Numbered from the stretch's first letter, positions 10,014 through 21,684 are shown. The stretch: 64,000 nt of DNA from Buddleja alternifolia (GCA_019426215.1 CM033394.1:22774195-22838194); one strand, 5' to 3'. Program-made: numbers and translations. Notes: a model not told the origin generated them from the letters alone.

Positions 10014-12006
10014 GAAAACTACACCAAAAACTTTGGCTCTCATTTTCGAATCCTCACCTCAACATGGAGGGGTTCGAATCAAACCACCATAAGCTCCTAA
10101 AGAAAGAAGCCTCTACAAGGACACACCTCAAGTAAGTTCATACCTTAAGCAAAAGATTGGCTAGATATATGCTCTAAGGAAATGGAGTCTATGTAGTGAA
10201 AGGTCGAAGACAAGAAGAGTTACTAAAAGAAATATCTATGGAAGATAATCTCTTACAACTAATCTTCAAGAAGAAGTTCTATAGAAGAAAGTCTTCAAGA
10301 ATCACAAGAGAAGCTAGAAAAATCTAGAGATGAAGAACTAAGTTCTAAGCTTTTTTTTTTTTTTTAAGTTTTCATCAAGTTTTAAATGAGAGCAAGAACA
10401 CCTTCCTTTTATAGCCACCAATTTTCGGCCATAGGGTGTTAGGTGGAGTAGAAGACTTGTTTTTCTTCACCTACCACCTCATTCTCACCTACCATTCCAT
10501 TCTCAACTACCACCACATGTGTAAGAGAATATTTTTCATTTTCTTCTTCATTTAAAAAACATTTCAAGTCAAACTTTGACTAGCTTTGAATTTCACTCTT
10601 GTGACTTCATTTAATTAAGTCCAACTTAATTAAAATGACCCCCAAGTCTTCCAAGACTTGTTAATTAAATAATTTTCATGATTAATTAATAGTAAAATTA
10701 GTAGCTTAAATAAATTCCCGGATAATAATAATTTCCGTTAATGATTAATCTCCAAGATTAATTAATAGAAAAATTATTTTCCCAAGCCTACTAAATAAAA
10801 TGTCTTCCACTTAATTAATTAATCTCATTAATCAATTTCACTTTAATCCTAAATCGGATTAATATTCACATAGTAATTGAACTTTCTTGAGTAAGTGTGT
10901 AACCCCATTGTAGGTTCGTTCATGTACTAGTAGTAGGAACACAACCCCGTTGTGCCTTTGCAATTTTCATTGCTAGATTTAATTACTCCAAGTATTTTAA
11001 TCCGACCAAGAATTAATTACCGATTAATTCATGGTTCCTACAAATCAAGGTTAGTACTAGCCACGCGCCAAGAAGACCTAGCCATGAAGGATTATTAGGT
11101 GACCTTTCCTCATTACAATTTTCACATAAGTAAAATCCTTCCATCAAATATCCCGATCGAATCTAGGACTTGGATGTCAGTCGAAATCCCAGTAACTCGA
11201 TTCTATGTATATCGATCTAAGTGACATTGACCAATTTATCAATCAAGCGAGGAAACACTGCGCCTCCTTATTGATACTACTCCGGCCGGAGGTTCCCATG
11301 GTCAATACACTATGAAGTACATAGGATATGCGCCGATGCTAATGATCAGTGACAGATTCTTTCTTGGCACTCACGCGCCTCCATACATAACCAGACTTGA
11401 CCCAATATGCCCCACTTTGTGACTCACCTGGAATCGTGTGACAAATCTAAGTACAGTGGGCGATGCACGAGACGACCAATGGTGCCTCAAGTCATGAGGA
11501 CCAATCTTATGCCTACGTAACCGAGGAGATTCCAAATTCGACATTGACTCCAATATGGAATCTCGGCGGGGTTGTTCAGTTTACTCGATCCCAACGAGAA
11601 CCCACATACATGCACTGATGTACACCGTATCAGTATCCATGTAATAGGATACACTCTCCAAGAGTGTGCATTGTACATGCAAGTCTTTACGAGTCATTGA
11701 TATCCCTATCTCAATGATTCTATGACTTGGAACATCTTTAAGACCACAACCTTAGAGACGTATTCCATGATTGGCATCCCCGATACCAAACACATCTCAT
11801 AGGTTAAGAGTGATCTAGGGGACTTTATCTAATTGCATAGAATGATAAGATAAAGAAGAAAATGCCATTTATTAAATTACTTGACAAGATACAATATAAG
11901 ACTGTTTAAAGAGTCGGCTACTACGCCCTACAAATGGCGCACCGGGCACCTAACTCTTTCATGCACTTGCTACCAAAGCACGTTAGGTATCAGAGTGTCA
12001 AGTTTT

Positions 12007-12024
12007 TGGTGCCGTTGCGGGGGA
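12007..12024 (+). other. Primer binding site of element E (tRNA-Asp type, two mismatches)
   Basis: TGGTGCCGTTGCGGGGGA follows the LTR end at 12,000 by six bases. It differs from the perfect tRNA-Asp complement in element G at two bases. Confidence 0.85.
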
Positions 12025-12160
12025 CTTGTTTATTTTAGTTTTTGATTTTCGTTTACGTCTTCATAATTCTTAGTTTGTTGTTTACTTCTTGCTTTTCTTT
12101 TATTTTTGTGTTAAGTCTAATTTTGTTCTTGTGTTTAATTGTTAGATTCTTGTGTGGTCC

Positions 12161-13474
12161 ATGACCCGCTCCTCAAACGAGCCTCTGTACGAGTTAGATC
12201 CCGAAATTGAACGAGTTCTTCGGGCTAGTAGGCGAGCAAGAGAAATGGCCAATAATCTCAACCAAAACCCAAATGGAAATTTTCCCGATATGAACTTACC
12301 GGAAAACAGAGAGTGGTTACAAGGTGTTCTACAAGCCATGCAAGCAGCACCTCCTCAACAATTACCGTCGGTTCGGGGTAGCTTACCACCTAGGGTCCAT
12401 ACCATTCCGAGGCTCGTAGTCTTGCCTAATTTCTTCGCACCAAACTACCACATTTCGGCTCACATCTTTAGTATGGTGCAAGGTGAACCTTTCTATGGAG
12501 AACCGCACGAATCATCTCACGCTCATTTAGAAACTATAGACGATGCTCTTGTGACCATTCAATATCACCCACGGGATCTTGATGCGATTCGTCTAAGAGT
12601 CTTCCATTTCTCATTGAAGGACAGGGCGACAACATGGTACAAATCTTTGCCTCCACAATCTATTACGACATGGGGTGAGTTGGTCGATGCCTTTTTAAAT
12701 AAATTCTTCCCACCCTCCAAAATCAATGTGCTCCGGAGTAATATAAAAGGGTTTAGGCAAAGGAGCAATGAGTCTTTAGTCGAGACTTGGGCTGGATATA
12801 AGGGTATGCTCCGAAAATGCTTCGATCATAATTTCGGGTTGAATGAACAAGTGCTACATTTCTATGATGGGGTTCGGTCACGTATTCCGAATAGACTTAA
12901 CGCGTGTGGGGGAGGAGATCTTCTTGGGTTAGACTATCAAAGTGTATGGGACAAAATAGAACAGTTGCCCCGAGAAGACGAGCTTTATCCTGACGATGAA
13001 GAGACCTCATCTTCTAAAAAGGTTGCTTGTGTTGAGGAAGTGGTTGAGGGAGTAGTGGCTTTGGAACCGGAGGTTGGCGACGTTAATTATGTGGGCAATC
13101 ACAATTGACCTCGGGTGAACTTTCATGTACCCGAGAATTTTCCAAAAAGGCCCAACCCCGCACAAAATGCACAACCGGGGATCTATCAAGCTCCACGGCC
13201 ACCTTTTAATAACCCACCCCCGAGGTAAGGCAATTTCAATGGACAAGGTCAAGTGCAAATGCGACCTCCCACAACCGATGAGAGACTCGATGCTCACATG
13301 AAGAAGTCCGATACGTCGTTCAACGAACTTCGGTGTATAATGAAGGATATGTTTATGGAGATGACGGATTTGCGAACACAAGTGGGTCAAATTTCTAATG
13401 CGGTGAATGGTAGAGCCCCGGGGACTCTACTAAGCGACACGGAAAAAACCCGAAGGCTCAATGCAATGCCATAG
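12161..13474 (+). pseudogene. Gag of Athila element E, with in-frame stops
   Basis: Start ATG at 12,161 is chosen because MTRSS...ELDPEIE matches the gag start of element G. The capsid-like retrotransposon gag domain (about residues 90-240) shows the typical order: FSLKDRATTWYKSLPP, then ITTWGELVDAFLNKFFPPSK, then ESLVETWAGYKGMLRKCFDH. One frame continues to 13,474 but is cut by TGA at 13,106-13,108 and TAA at 13,226-13,228. The C-terminal part (DERLDAHMKKSDTSFNEL...) is helical and coiled-coil-like, as in other Athila gags. No CCHC zinc knuckle is seen. The normal product would form the cytoplasmic virus-like particle. Protease, expected next, is missing. Confidence 0.8.
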
Positions 13475-13499
13475 CCTCGAGAAGTGGAAAAACATTGGA

Positions 13500-13680
13500 G
13501 AGTGAAATTGCCAGCACCTCGGCGCCCAAACGCCCATCATACGGCACATAGGCGCCGCCCACAGCCTTGCACGATGAATCAGTTCTGCGTCCCGCGCCCG
13601 AGCGCCCTATGTCACATGCCCAGGAGCCGCCAGATCTGCGTCTAGGCGCCGATACACAAGCCTAGACGCCGCCACCAGTT
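13500..13680 (+). repeat. GC-rich 'ggcgcc' cluster between gag and pol of element E
   Basis: A 180-bp patch of repeated short motifs (ggcgcc, gcgcccgagcgcc, cctagacgccg) unlike the surrounding AT-richer coding DNA but like the clusters in the E LTRs (2,459-2,675 and 20,473-20,705) and at 16,575-16,806. No reading frame continues through it. It lies where protease should be. Confidence 0.6.
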
Positions 13681-13770
13681 TCCTCCAATTTTACTTTCTC
13701 CACTCCAACGCGTTCTCCTCCTATCGAGGTTCGTCTCCCCTTCCCAAATGCATACAAGAAGAATTACCAC

Positions 13771-13896
13771 TTTCTTGGGCACCACTTGGGTAGGGCTCAC
13801 CCACGCACTATCAGAAATAGGATAGATTATACCTGAATCGAGTAGTTTAATCACTTCCTTCTTTACTACCTCTTGGATTTGTGGGTTTGACCTCCG
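13771..13896 (-). other. Micro-inversion: RT N-terminal segment in opposite orientation within element E
   Basis: Read on the minus strand this segment encodes KKEVIKLLDSGIIYPISDS and AWVSPTQVVPKK, the standard N-terminal part of Athila reverse transcriptase. On the plus strand, immediately downstream (from about 13,905), the RT continues with ECIDYRKLNDATRKDHFPLP. The segment has therefore been flipped relative to the rest of pol. An ORF drawn on the minus strand at 13,642-13,854 is explained by this. Confidence 0.85.
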
Positions 13897-13904
13897 TTGT
13901 GGTT

Positions 13905-16379
13905 GGCATGAGTGTATAGATTACCGTAAATTGAATGATGCCACCCGTAAGGATCATTTCCCCCTCCCCTTTATTGACCAAATGCTTGAAAGATTAGCCG
14001 GGCATGATTTCTATTGTTTTCTCGATGGTTACTCCAGCTATAATCAAATTGCCATAGATCCCGAAGACCAAGAGAAAACCACTTTCACTTGTCCTTATAG
14101 CACATTTGCTTATAGAAGGATGCCATTTGGCTTGTGTAATGCCCCGGCCACCTTTCAAAGATGCATGATGGCGATTTTTCATGATATGGTTGAAGATTTC
14201 CTCGAAATTTTTATGGATGATTTTTCTGTGTTTGGAACAACTTTTGATACATGTCTTGCTCATTTAAACGATGCGCTTAAACGTTGCGAGGAAACCAACC
14301 TTGTTTTGAATTGGGAAAAATGTCATTTAATGGTCTGAGAGGGGATTGTGCTTGGCCACAAGATCTCTCACAAAGGGATCGAAGTGGACCAAGCCAAGAT
14401 TGAGGTCATAGAAAAATTAACTTCCCCCACCCACTTCGGTCAAAGCCGTTAGGAGTTTTCTCGGGCATGCCGGGTTCTATAGGCGATTTATCTTGAACTT
14501 CTCTAAAATTGCGAAACCTTTGTCTAATTTGCTTGTCAAGGATGCACTGTTTGATTTCAATTCTTCTTGTATGTAGGCTTTTCTCGATTTGAAGGAACGT
14601 TTAGTCTCCTCCCCTATCATGTCACCCCTCGATTGGAGCTTACCATTCGAGTTGATGTGTGATGCAAGTGACACCACCGTTGGGGCGGTCCTTGGCCAAA
14701 GAAAAAAGAAGGTATTTCGAACCATTTACTATGCTAGTAAAACTCTTAACGATGCACAATTAAATTATGCCACCACGGAAAAGGAGTTACTAGCCATAGT
14801 CTTTGCATTCGACAAATTCCACTCTTACCTCGTGCTAAACAAAGTGATAGTTTACACCGATCATTCCGCCTTAAAATATTTGCTTGCCAAGAAAGATGCC
14901 AAACCGAGACTCCTTAGGTGGATTTTGTTACTACAAGAATTTGATTTTGAGATAAAAGATAAGAAAGGCACTGAAAATGTAGTAGCCGACCACCTCTCAC
15001 GATTAGAGCTAGTGAATGATTCATTAGATGAGATACCCATTCGTGAGGAATTCCCGGATGAACACCTCCTTGCTATTTCTGACAATATTTCACCTTGGTA
15101 TGCTAACTTTGCCAATTACATTGTTACGGGCCTCCTTCCCCCGGATTTCACTTTTCATCAAAAGAAGAAATTTCTATTTGATGTGAAGCAATATCTATGG
15201 GAAGAACCTTTTCTATTCAAAGTTTGTGCAGATGGTTTAATTCGACGTTGCATACCTGAAATGGAAGTGCATGATATCCTTTCTCATTGTAATGATATGG
15301 CGGTGGGTGGCCACTTTGGACCTTCCAAAACGGTAGCTAAGATCCTCCAATCAGGTTTCTTCTGGCCTACTCTTATTAAAGATGCATATCATTATGTCAA
15401 ATCGTGTGATCGATGTCAATGAATGGGGAACATTTCGAAACGTCATGAAACACCTTTACATAGCATGTTAGAGTGTGAGTTGTTCGATGTATGGGGTATG
15501 GACTTTATGGGTCCTTTCCCCAGTTCTTGTTCAAATAAATACATCCTTGTTGCGATAGACTATGTCTCCAAATGGGTGGAAGCTGTGGCCTCGCCCACTA
15601 ATGATGCTCAGGTAGTCACTCATTTTCTAAAGAAGCATATTTTTACTCGATTTGGAACCCCCCGAGCCATCATTAGTGATGGGGGCACCCACTTTTGCAA
15701 CAAACAATTTGAGCTTTTATTGAACAAGTACGGGGTGAGGCATGAAATTTTGACCCCATACCACCCACAAACTAGTGACCAAGTGGAGGTTTCAAATAGG
15801 GAGATTAAGCGTATCTTAGAAAAAATGGTCAATGCATCAAGAAAGGATTGGTCCCTTAAGTTGGATGATGCTCTTTGGGCTTATCGGACCGCCTATAAAA
15901 CCCCAATTGGCATGTCCCCGTATCATCTTGTTTTTGGCAAAACATGTCATTTGCCCATTGAGCCTGTGCAACGTGCTTTTTGGGCCGTTAAGTTTCTGAA
16001 CTTTGACTCTCAACGTGTAGGTACACAACGTTAGCTACAACTCAACGAGCTCGAGGAATGGCATCACCTTGCTTATGAGAACGCAAAACTCTACAAGGAG
16101 TGTAGCAAAATGTGGCATGACAAGCATATCCTCCCCCGGGAATTCCACAAGGGAAAGAGGGTGTTACTATACAACTCTCGACTCTGACTCTTCCCCGGGA
16201 AGCTTAAGTCTCGATGGTCGGGCCCATTCTTGATTTCCCATGTCTATCCATCGGGCGCCCTCGAGCTCACAACGGATAAAGGACAGACTTTCTTAGTCAA
16301 CGCTCAACGTCTGAAACCATATGCCTGGTTGGATGGACCGAGAGACAAAGTGTCCATCATCCTTGAGGACCCTCCATGA
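13905..16379 (+). pseudogene. Pol of Athila element E: RT, RNase H, integrase
   Basis: RT palm: YRKLNDATRKDHFPLPFIDQ, FLDGYSSYNQI, MPFGLCNAPATFQRCM and the catalytic box FMDD near 14,210-14,222. A TGA at 14,336-14,338, a frame change near 14,424 and a TAG near 14,575 break the RT end. RNase H follows with [22 protein letters not shown] and [10 protein letters not shown], its three acidic residues intact. Integrase has the HHCC zinc finger ([11 protein letters not shown]...CDRCQ) and the D,D,E core ([26 protein letters not shown]). TGA at 15,421-15,423 replaces the usual Arg after CDRCQ, consistent with CGA to TGA decay at a methylated CpG. A further stop follows at 16,032, then a readable C-terminal region to the stop at 16,377-16,379. 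These enzymes would copy and integrate the element; this copy cannot. Confidence 0.88.
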
Positions 16380-16421
16380 TCTCTCGCCTTAAGTCGAGCT
16401 AACGACTCTAAACTAGCGCTT

Positions 16422-16439
16422 CTTGGGAGGCAACCCAAG
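16422..16439 (+). other. Conserved Athila hairpin in element E
   Basis: CTTGGGAGGCAACCCAAG, identical to 6,909-6,926 in element G. It lies about 45 bp after the pol stop and about 870 bp before the envelope-like ORF. Confidence 0.7.
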
Positions 16440-16574
16440 CTTTCTTTTCATTTCTTTTTCTTTTTCTCATGTTTTTTCCGTTTCGTACCTTTCTTTTCTA
16501 GTTTTAAATCCATGTTGGTTCGTGTTTTAAGTGTCTTTCTTCTTCTTTTGAAATAGGAAATGGAAATCCTACAC

Positions 16575-16806
16575 AACAGGTGCCCGCGCTTGGGCGCCGA
16601 TCATACCGCTCCTAGGCGCCCAGGGATTCCAGGTATTCACTCAGCCTCTGTTCATGGCGCCTGAGCGCCACCAACCACGCACCCGAGTGCACATTACTCC
16701 GCGCCCAAGCGCCACAGATTGCGCGCCTAGGCGCCTAAGGATCTCCCGACATATTCAGGTATTGCATGAGGCGCCTAGGCGCCCAAATACGGGCGCCTAG
16801 GCGCCG
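16575..16806 (+). repeat. GC-rich 'gcgcctaggcgcc' palindrome cluster between pol and the envelope-like ORF of E
   Basis: At least eight GCGCC/GGCGC dyads, including perfect gcgcctaggcgc palindromes near 16,720-16,735, 16,770-16,782 and 16,792-16,805. The cluster is the same in style as those in the E LTRs. It lies in the pol/env-like spacer; no reading frame is credible here. Confidence 0.65.
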
Positions 16807-17309
16807 TTTACTGTATTTATGTTTTTCTTTGGTCAAAATGGTCAAAATCCCTCAAATCCCCCACACCTCCTCTCCGACAGCGATCTCCAGCGATTCTCTT
16901 AATTTGTCCGGCCATTTCCACCGTCTTTCACCGCCAATCTCCGCCGTCACGCAGTGGGCTCCTTGTACACATCCGAATCGGTACACCCATTCGTTGAATA
17001 CAAAAAGGTGAGTTTGGCTATCTTCTTCCTCCATTTTCTTCTTTAGCCTAATAAGTGGGTGGATTTTGCGTTGTGGGAAGCTTTTATCACTTTGAGAAGT
17101 TGGGGCATTGCCGTGGTATTTGGTGCATTTTATTTATGTGAAATTTGTGGTTTGTTGTTGGGCTGTGGATTGTGCATTGAGGGTTGATACGTGTTTGTGG
17201 AGTCTTGGTTGGATATTATGGTTATTGCTGATTTGGGTACTTGAATTGGGTAGAGCCAAATACTGGGGATTCGATTTACGCCTCTATAACGCCCATTTGT
17301 TGTTTGAAA

Positions 17310-18635
17310 ATGCCGAAAACAGCCAACAAACAGTCAAAAGGCAAGAAAAAAATAGGTGAGGGTTTCTCTAACGAGCCCGAGACTCCCTTTGATCCCCGTT
17401 TTACAGACCCCAAAGTCCAGATTCTATGTCAGAGTTTGAGAGCCCCCCGTACTCTAATTAAAGAGCACTCTTTGCTCATCCGGGGATATCCCTCTGTGTA
17501 AGAATTGATTAATTTCCATTACCTACAGTTTTTCTGCCACAAACCCGAAGCCATCCACCTTCCTTGGGTCCTCGAATTTTTCAGTTCCGGTGCGTATTGC
17601 GAGATTGAGAAGCTAGTATGGACAGGGCCTACACTTTTTGTACGGGGTAAGGAGGTCGACTATGAGTTGGGGATGATAAGGGAGTGCATAGGTACCCCCA
17701 TCCCTCAAATGTGCGAGTTCATGTCTCTATACAATGCGGGGCACCTACGGGTTAGCTTATTGGATATTTTGCGGGTTATCGCACGAGAGGGTTGGGAGTG
17801 GGTGCCCGGAGATGCTCATATTCCTCGTCGGGCCCTACTTCCCGAGGCAGCATTTTAGTTAGACTTCATCAGGTTTAATTTGATCCCAAGTACCAACCGG
17901 TCCGAGGGTAACAAGGAAAGGGCCACCCTCATATATGCCATTATGTCCAAGAAAGCTGTGGACTTTGCACGGGTGATTCATAAGTCCTTGGAGGACCATT
18001 TTTGGAAATTGAAGAACGAATTGGGGTCGTTGATCATCAAGGAGATGGCTCAGCAAAAGGGTGATGGGCCCACCAGGAAGAACCCCATCATTCTCCCGTC
18101 CTTTATCACCATCTTGTGTAAGAAGGCCAAGGTTCCATTATTTCCCATGGAGCGCACGGAGCCCCCTGGTTCTTATCTAGCCGTGGTAGCTGATGACCCA
18201 CAGGCTCGCCCGCCACAGGCCACTTCCAAGAGGCCTCGCCCGTCGTCGTCCCGACCTACTAGTTCTTGACAGTTCCCACTGCCGGATACCACCGCCATTG
18301 GACAGTTGAGGGATGAGTTGAGGGCTGAGATGAGGATGGTTATGACTGACACATGTGCATACTTCCGTCAGCTTCTCATCGAGCAGGACACATTTGTCGG
18401 ACGGGGCCCGTTTGACTATTCTCCTCCTCCACCTTACCCGCACCCCACTCCTCAGCCACCTTACCCGCACCCCACTCCTCAGCAGCTCAAGGATGTGCCC
18501 GAGTCGGGTGCTATACTTCCTGTGGGAAATGATGAGGATGCTTCCGATGACGAGGGTAGCCCTATGCTTGATTTGGCTGATCTCGAGGGAGGAGCGGATG
18601 AGGACTATATTGACCGTTTTGGCACCGAGGATTAG
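17310..18635 (+). pseudogene. Envelope-like / plant transposon protein ORF of Athila element E
   Basis: A single frame of about 441 codons runs from ATG at 17,310 (MPKTANKQSKGKKK) to TAG at 18,633-18,635. Only three stops break it: TAA 17,499-17,501, TAG 17,856-17,858 and TGA 18,267-18,269. The N-terminal half (EFFSSGAYCEIEKLVWTGP, VRGKEVDYELG, HLRVSLLDILRVIAREGWEW) resembles the 'putative plant transposon protein' domain found after pol in Athila and Sirevirus elements. The C-terminal half has a basic Pro/Ser stretch (RPRPSSSRPTSS), a 27-bp tandem repeat encoding PPYPHPTPQ twice (18,427-18,480), and a very acidic tail. No clear transmembrane segment or signal peptide is seen, so a true envelope role is doubtful. 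Confidence 0.7.
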
Positions 18636-20291
18636 TCTTGTCTTGTATTTTCCATTTCCTGTCTCTCTTTGTCGTTTTGTCTATCTTTTGATTTGATTTG
18701 TTGGATATTGTTATTTGTTGGATGCTCTTTTGTTTCCTTTCTAGTTCGTTATCTTTGCATCTTCTAGTTTATATTTGTTTCGTTGTGTTTTCATCGTTTC
18801 TATCCAATGCCTAATGATTTGGATGGCTAGAATGTGTTTAAATATGTAGTGGTTGCCATCATGGCCAACACCGTGGTTGGCTCTCTTGGATTCACTCGCT
18901 TTCGTGGACTCGGGTTTGCTTTTCAGCACACCCTATGGTGATGTGTACCTTACCCTTTTTTGAATATTGGGGCCAATGTTCATGTTAAGTTTGGGGGGGG
19001 GGGGAGGGGAGTACTAGATTCATTGTAGTCATATTTATCCATGTTTTAGATATTTCGGTCCAAGTTTGAAGGGGGGGGGGGGCACCTCTACATGTGAGGC
19101 TTGTGCAATTTTGAAAATCTTTGGATAGAATTTCAACCCTTGACTTGATGTATTGAGCATGGTTAATTTGAATCCATGGTATGTTTTCTCTATCAATGTG
19201 GTTTTTAATGGCTATACACATCATTTCCTTGCTTGTGGGACCCTAAACGTGACTAGATTATCTTTAAGATGATTCACATATGCACATAAATCGAGGGTAG
19301 AGGTGTTGAGTGGGCAACCATTTTGAAACACTTAAAGGCTTGATCCCAAAAACATCAACTTAGAATTTTCACATGTGTTATGAGTTGAGAACGTTAACTT
19401 CGTATGCTTAACAATAATAAAAAGAGGTTGAACATTGGTATGACTGCAAAAATCAGGCTTAATAGATACTGGGGGCGAAGAGCACCATACCTAGACTACT
19501 GTACTATTATGCTAATTTGAGCTAAGCTTAAGCCAATGCAAGTGTTAAGTGAATAAGGACCTAGTTCGGTTTTGTGGCCTTTGACACTCGAGCGATTAAG
19601 CCCTTAGGAGTGTCTCTACACTTGATACCCTAAAGCCGCCTGGTTTGGGAGTTATTGGCCTAAAGCTCGTTACAAGGGTGTCATAGAAAGCCTAAGAGGA
19701 TCGAACATTGCACATGGTCTAACCTCTAATGTTTCGAGTTGAAAGTTGCATAAGTTAGAGCCTAAAGTGGATAAAGTGACGGATTTTTAGTGGCTATGAA
19801 GTTGTATTCAATTCTTGTACCTTGTGACTAATCAAAAGTTGGTAAATATGGGATTAATGCTTGAAAAGTGGTAAGAATGCCACTCGACCATAATACTTGA
19901 GATTTATTACACTACACCCTTAGGATGATCTTTTCGATGTTAAGGCGTAACATGAGCAAGTGTGTGACGTGTATATATATGTAACTTGAGCTTAAACAGA
20001 TGAATTCATACCATTGTGTTTTATTAATCATTGTAATTTACGTTGAGTGATCGAGGTTGAAAATCTTTCGATTTTGTGGGTATATCGTCTGCAAACCCTC
20101 ACGAGACTATAACTCGTCCTTTGAGGTAACTCAAGGGTTCAAAGGCTTGTTGCATCCGCTAAATGCAATCGTTTACTCCACGAAAGTGAGTTTGGTGGTT
20201 TCTTTTCTTTTGCTTCCCTGTGTTTGATGATGAGTTCGTATCTTATGCCTTTTCTTGCTCGAGGTCGAGCAAGTGATAATATTGGGGGTGT
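18636..20291 (+). other. 3' non-coding region of element E with G-tracts and polypurine tract
   Basis: No coding sequence recognised. Two long G runs occur at about 18,994-19,010 (in an aagtttgggg context) and 19,071-19,082. The terminal polypurine tract ataatattgggggtgt (about 20,278-20,291) immediately precedes the 3' LTR. Confidence 0.6.
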
Positions 20292-21684
20292 TGATAGGAG
20301 TCGTTTTTGCATAAGTTTTTAGGCCTTTTTAATGACAATTCAGGCTCGTTTACAGTTTATTTTGTGCCACTTGTGCGTTTAATATGTGTATGAAGTGATT
20401 TCATGTAGTAAGCAACGATGGACGAAGAAAAGGGAAAAAGACGATTTGTTTCATCAACGCTGCTTAGGTTTCTGAAACGCCCGCCTAGGCGCCATTTTTA
20501 CCCTCGTCCAGGCGCCACCCAGGCAGAGAGAGATCTGGCTTCTGAAACGCCCGCCTAGGCGCACAATGACCCGCACCTAGGCGCCACATATCGCGCGCCT
20601 GGGCACCTCTTATCTCCACGCCTGGGCGCCCCTGAACTTCTGCCCCAAGAAAGACACGCCACGTAGGCGACGCCTAAGCGTCGATCGACGCGCGCCTAGG
20701 CGCCGCGATAACAGAATTCTGAATGTATAAATTGGATTTTTCAATTCATTTCAAGGGTTTAAAATCTGGGGAATTGGGAGCACACTTCTCAGTTTTGGAC
20801 CATAATTTCACTGATCTAAAAGGGCAAGAAGAGAATAAGAGCTAAGGAGGGAAGCTTCATTAGAGATCATCATCATTCAACCTTATAGGGAGTTTATTCA
20901 TTGTTTATTGCATTTTATGTTTACATTTATGGATATGAACATGTTGAATTCTTCTATATTGATAGTTATGGGCTAAATTCGTATGGCTAGGGCCTTGTAA
21001 GAATTGATTTGTGAATTATTCGTGTTATTGATAATCGTTGAATTAATTCCTATGTTGCTATGTGTTATGAATTTGTGCTTATGTTTCTTAGATGTGATTG
21101 ATCACCATATATATATATATATTATAAATTGCCTATTTTAGCATCTTGAGAAAGAGTTAAGCTAGGATGCAAGGTGTCTATAACATCATCGAACCAAATA
21201 GGAGTTGCCCTAGACATAGGTAAAGACTCTTGGGTGAAGTCGTTCGATATTAATTGAGTAAACTCTAGTTCTTCAATGCATGCTTAGAGGTTAGATTTCC
21301 GGGTAGACATACTTAGGAAATCGCTATTTAAGTGTAGGAGTCTATCACGAGACATCGGTTATTCTTTACGTTAGGAGTTTTCACCATAGTAACTAGGTCT
21401 AATAATTCAATGAGAGTCTACGTGCGAATGAGGATCAAGTCAAGCCTTGCAAGTGCCTTAGTCTATTTTCACATTTGAGTTTCAATCTATTGCTCGATCT
21501 TATTTTTGTTCTTCGTTTACTTGTCTTACTCTTACTTTCCGTTAAATTGTCTTTACATTTATTCGCAAATCACAAGCTAAAATCCAAGTCTCCGAGGTTC
21601 GACAACCCAGACTTATTTTGTCCATTTTTATTACTAGATGACTAGTGCACATGCTATCAAAGCACGTTAGGTATTAGCGTGTCA
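20292..21684 (+). repeat. 3' LTR of element E
   Basis: 1,393 bp, starting TGATAGGAGTCG and ending GTGTCA, close to the 5' copy. It has the GC-rich dyad cluster (20,473-20,705), a TATA box at about 20,723-20,731, and a short (at)n run near 21,108-21,120 not found in the 5' copy. Confidence 0.92.

Larger units (their letters stand above)
3812..10018 (+). mobile_element. Element G: compact non-autonomous Athila-like element, recently inserted
   Basis: Two LTRs of identical length (1,594 bp; 3,819-5,412 and 8,420-10,013) bracket only 3 kb of internal DNA. A perfect tRNA-Asp-type primer site follows the first LTR, and a polypurine tract (tttgggggta) precedes the second. By eye I count about nine substitutions between the LTRs, so the insertion is young and is the last layer in this stack. 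There is a gag-like ORF but no protease, RT, RNase H or integrase, so it must borrow these from autonomous Athila elements. The 5-bp repeat GAAAA flanks it if each LTR is taken to begin with GT before TGATATATG. Confidence 0.85.
3611..11966 (-). mobile_element. Element F: copia-like solo LTR in reverse orientation, split by element G
   Basis: Runs 3,616-3,816 and 10,019-11,961, about 2.1 kb after removing G. The target duplication TGCAC is present at 3,611-3,615 and 11,962-11,966. Read on the minus strand it begins TGAAAGAGTTAGGTGCCCGG and ends CCTAACA, like the 3' end of D. No coding internal region was found, so it is a solo LTR. ORFs at 11,371-11,678 on the minus strand are chance frames within the LTR. 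A poly-T run lies near 10,350. AT-rich DNA at 10,600-10,870 belongs to this LTR. Confidence 0.75.

Noticed and set aside
11371..11678. Minus-strand ORFs near 11.5 kb
   Set aside because: They are inside solo LTR F; no protein family was recognised.
13642..13854. Minus-strand ORF with RT-like motifs taken as an independent antisense gene
   Set aside because: It is fully explained by the micro-inversion of an RT segment. It ends in the GC-rich repeat and has no other domain.
17310..18635. True retroviral-type envelope protein
   Set aside because: No signal peptide or transmembrane segment is visible. The sequence fits the plant transposon protein domain family instead.
18741..19224. Minus-strand ORFs after the envelope-like gene of E
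   Set aside because: Non-coding 3' region of Athila with G-tracts; no conserved motif.
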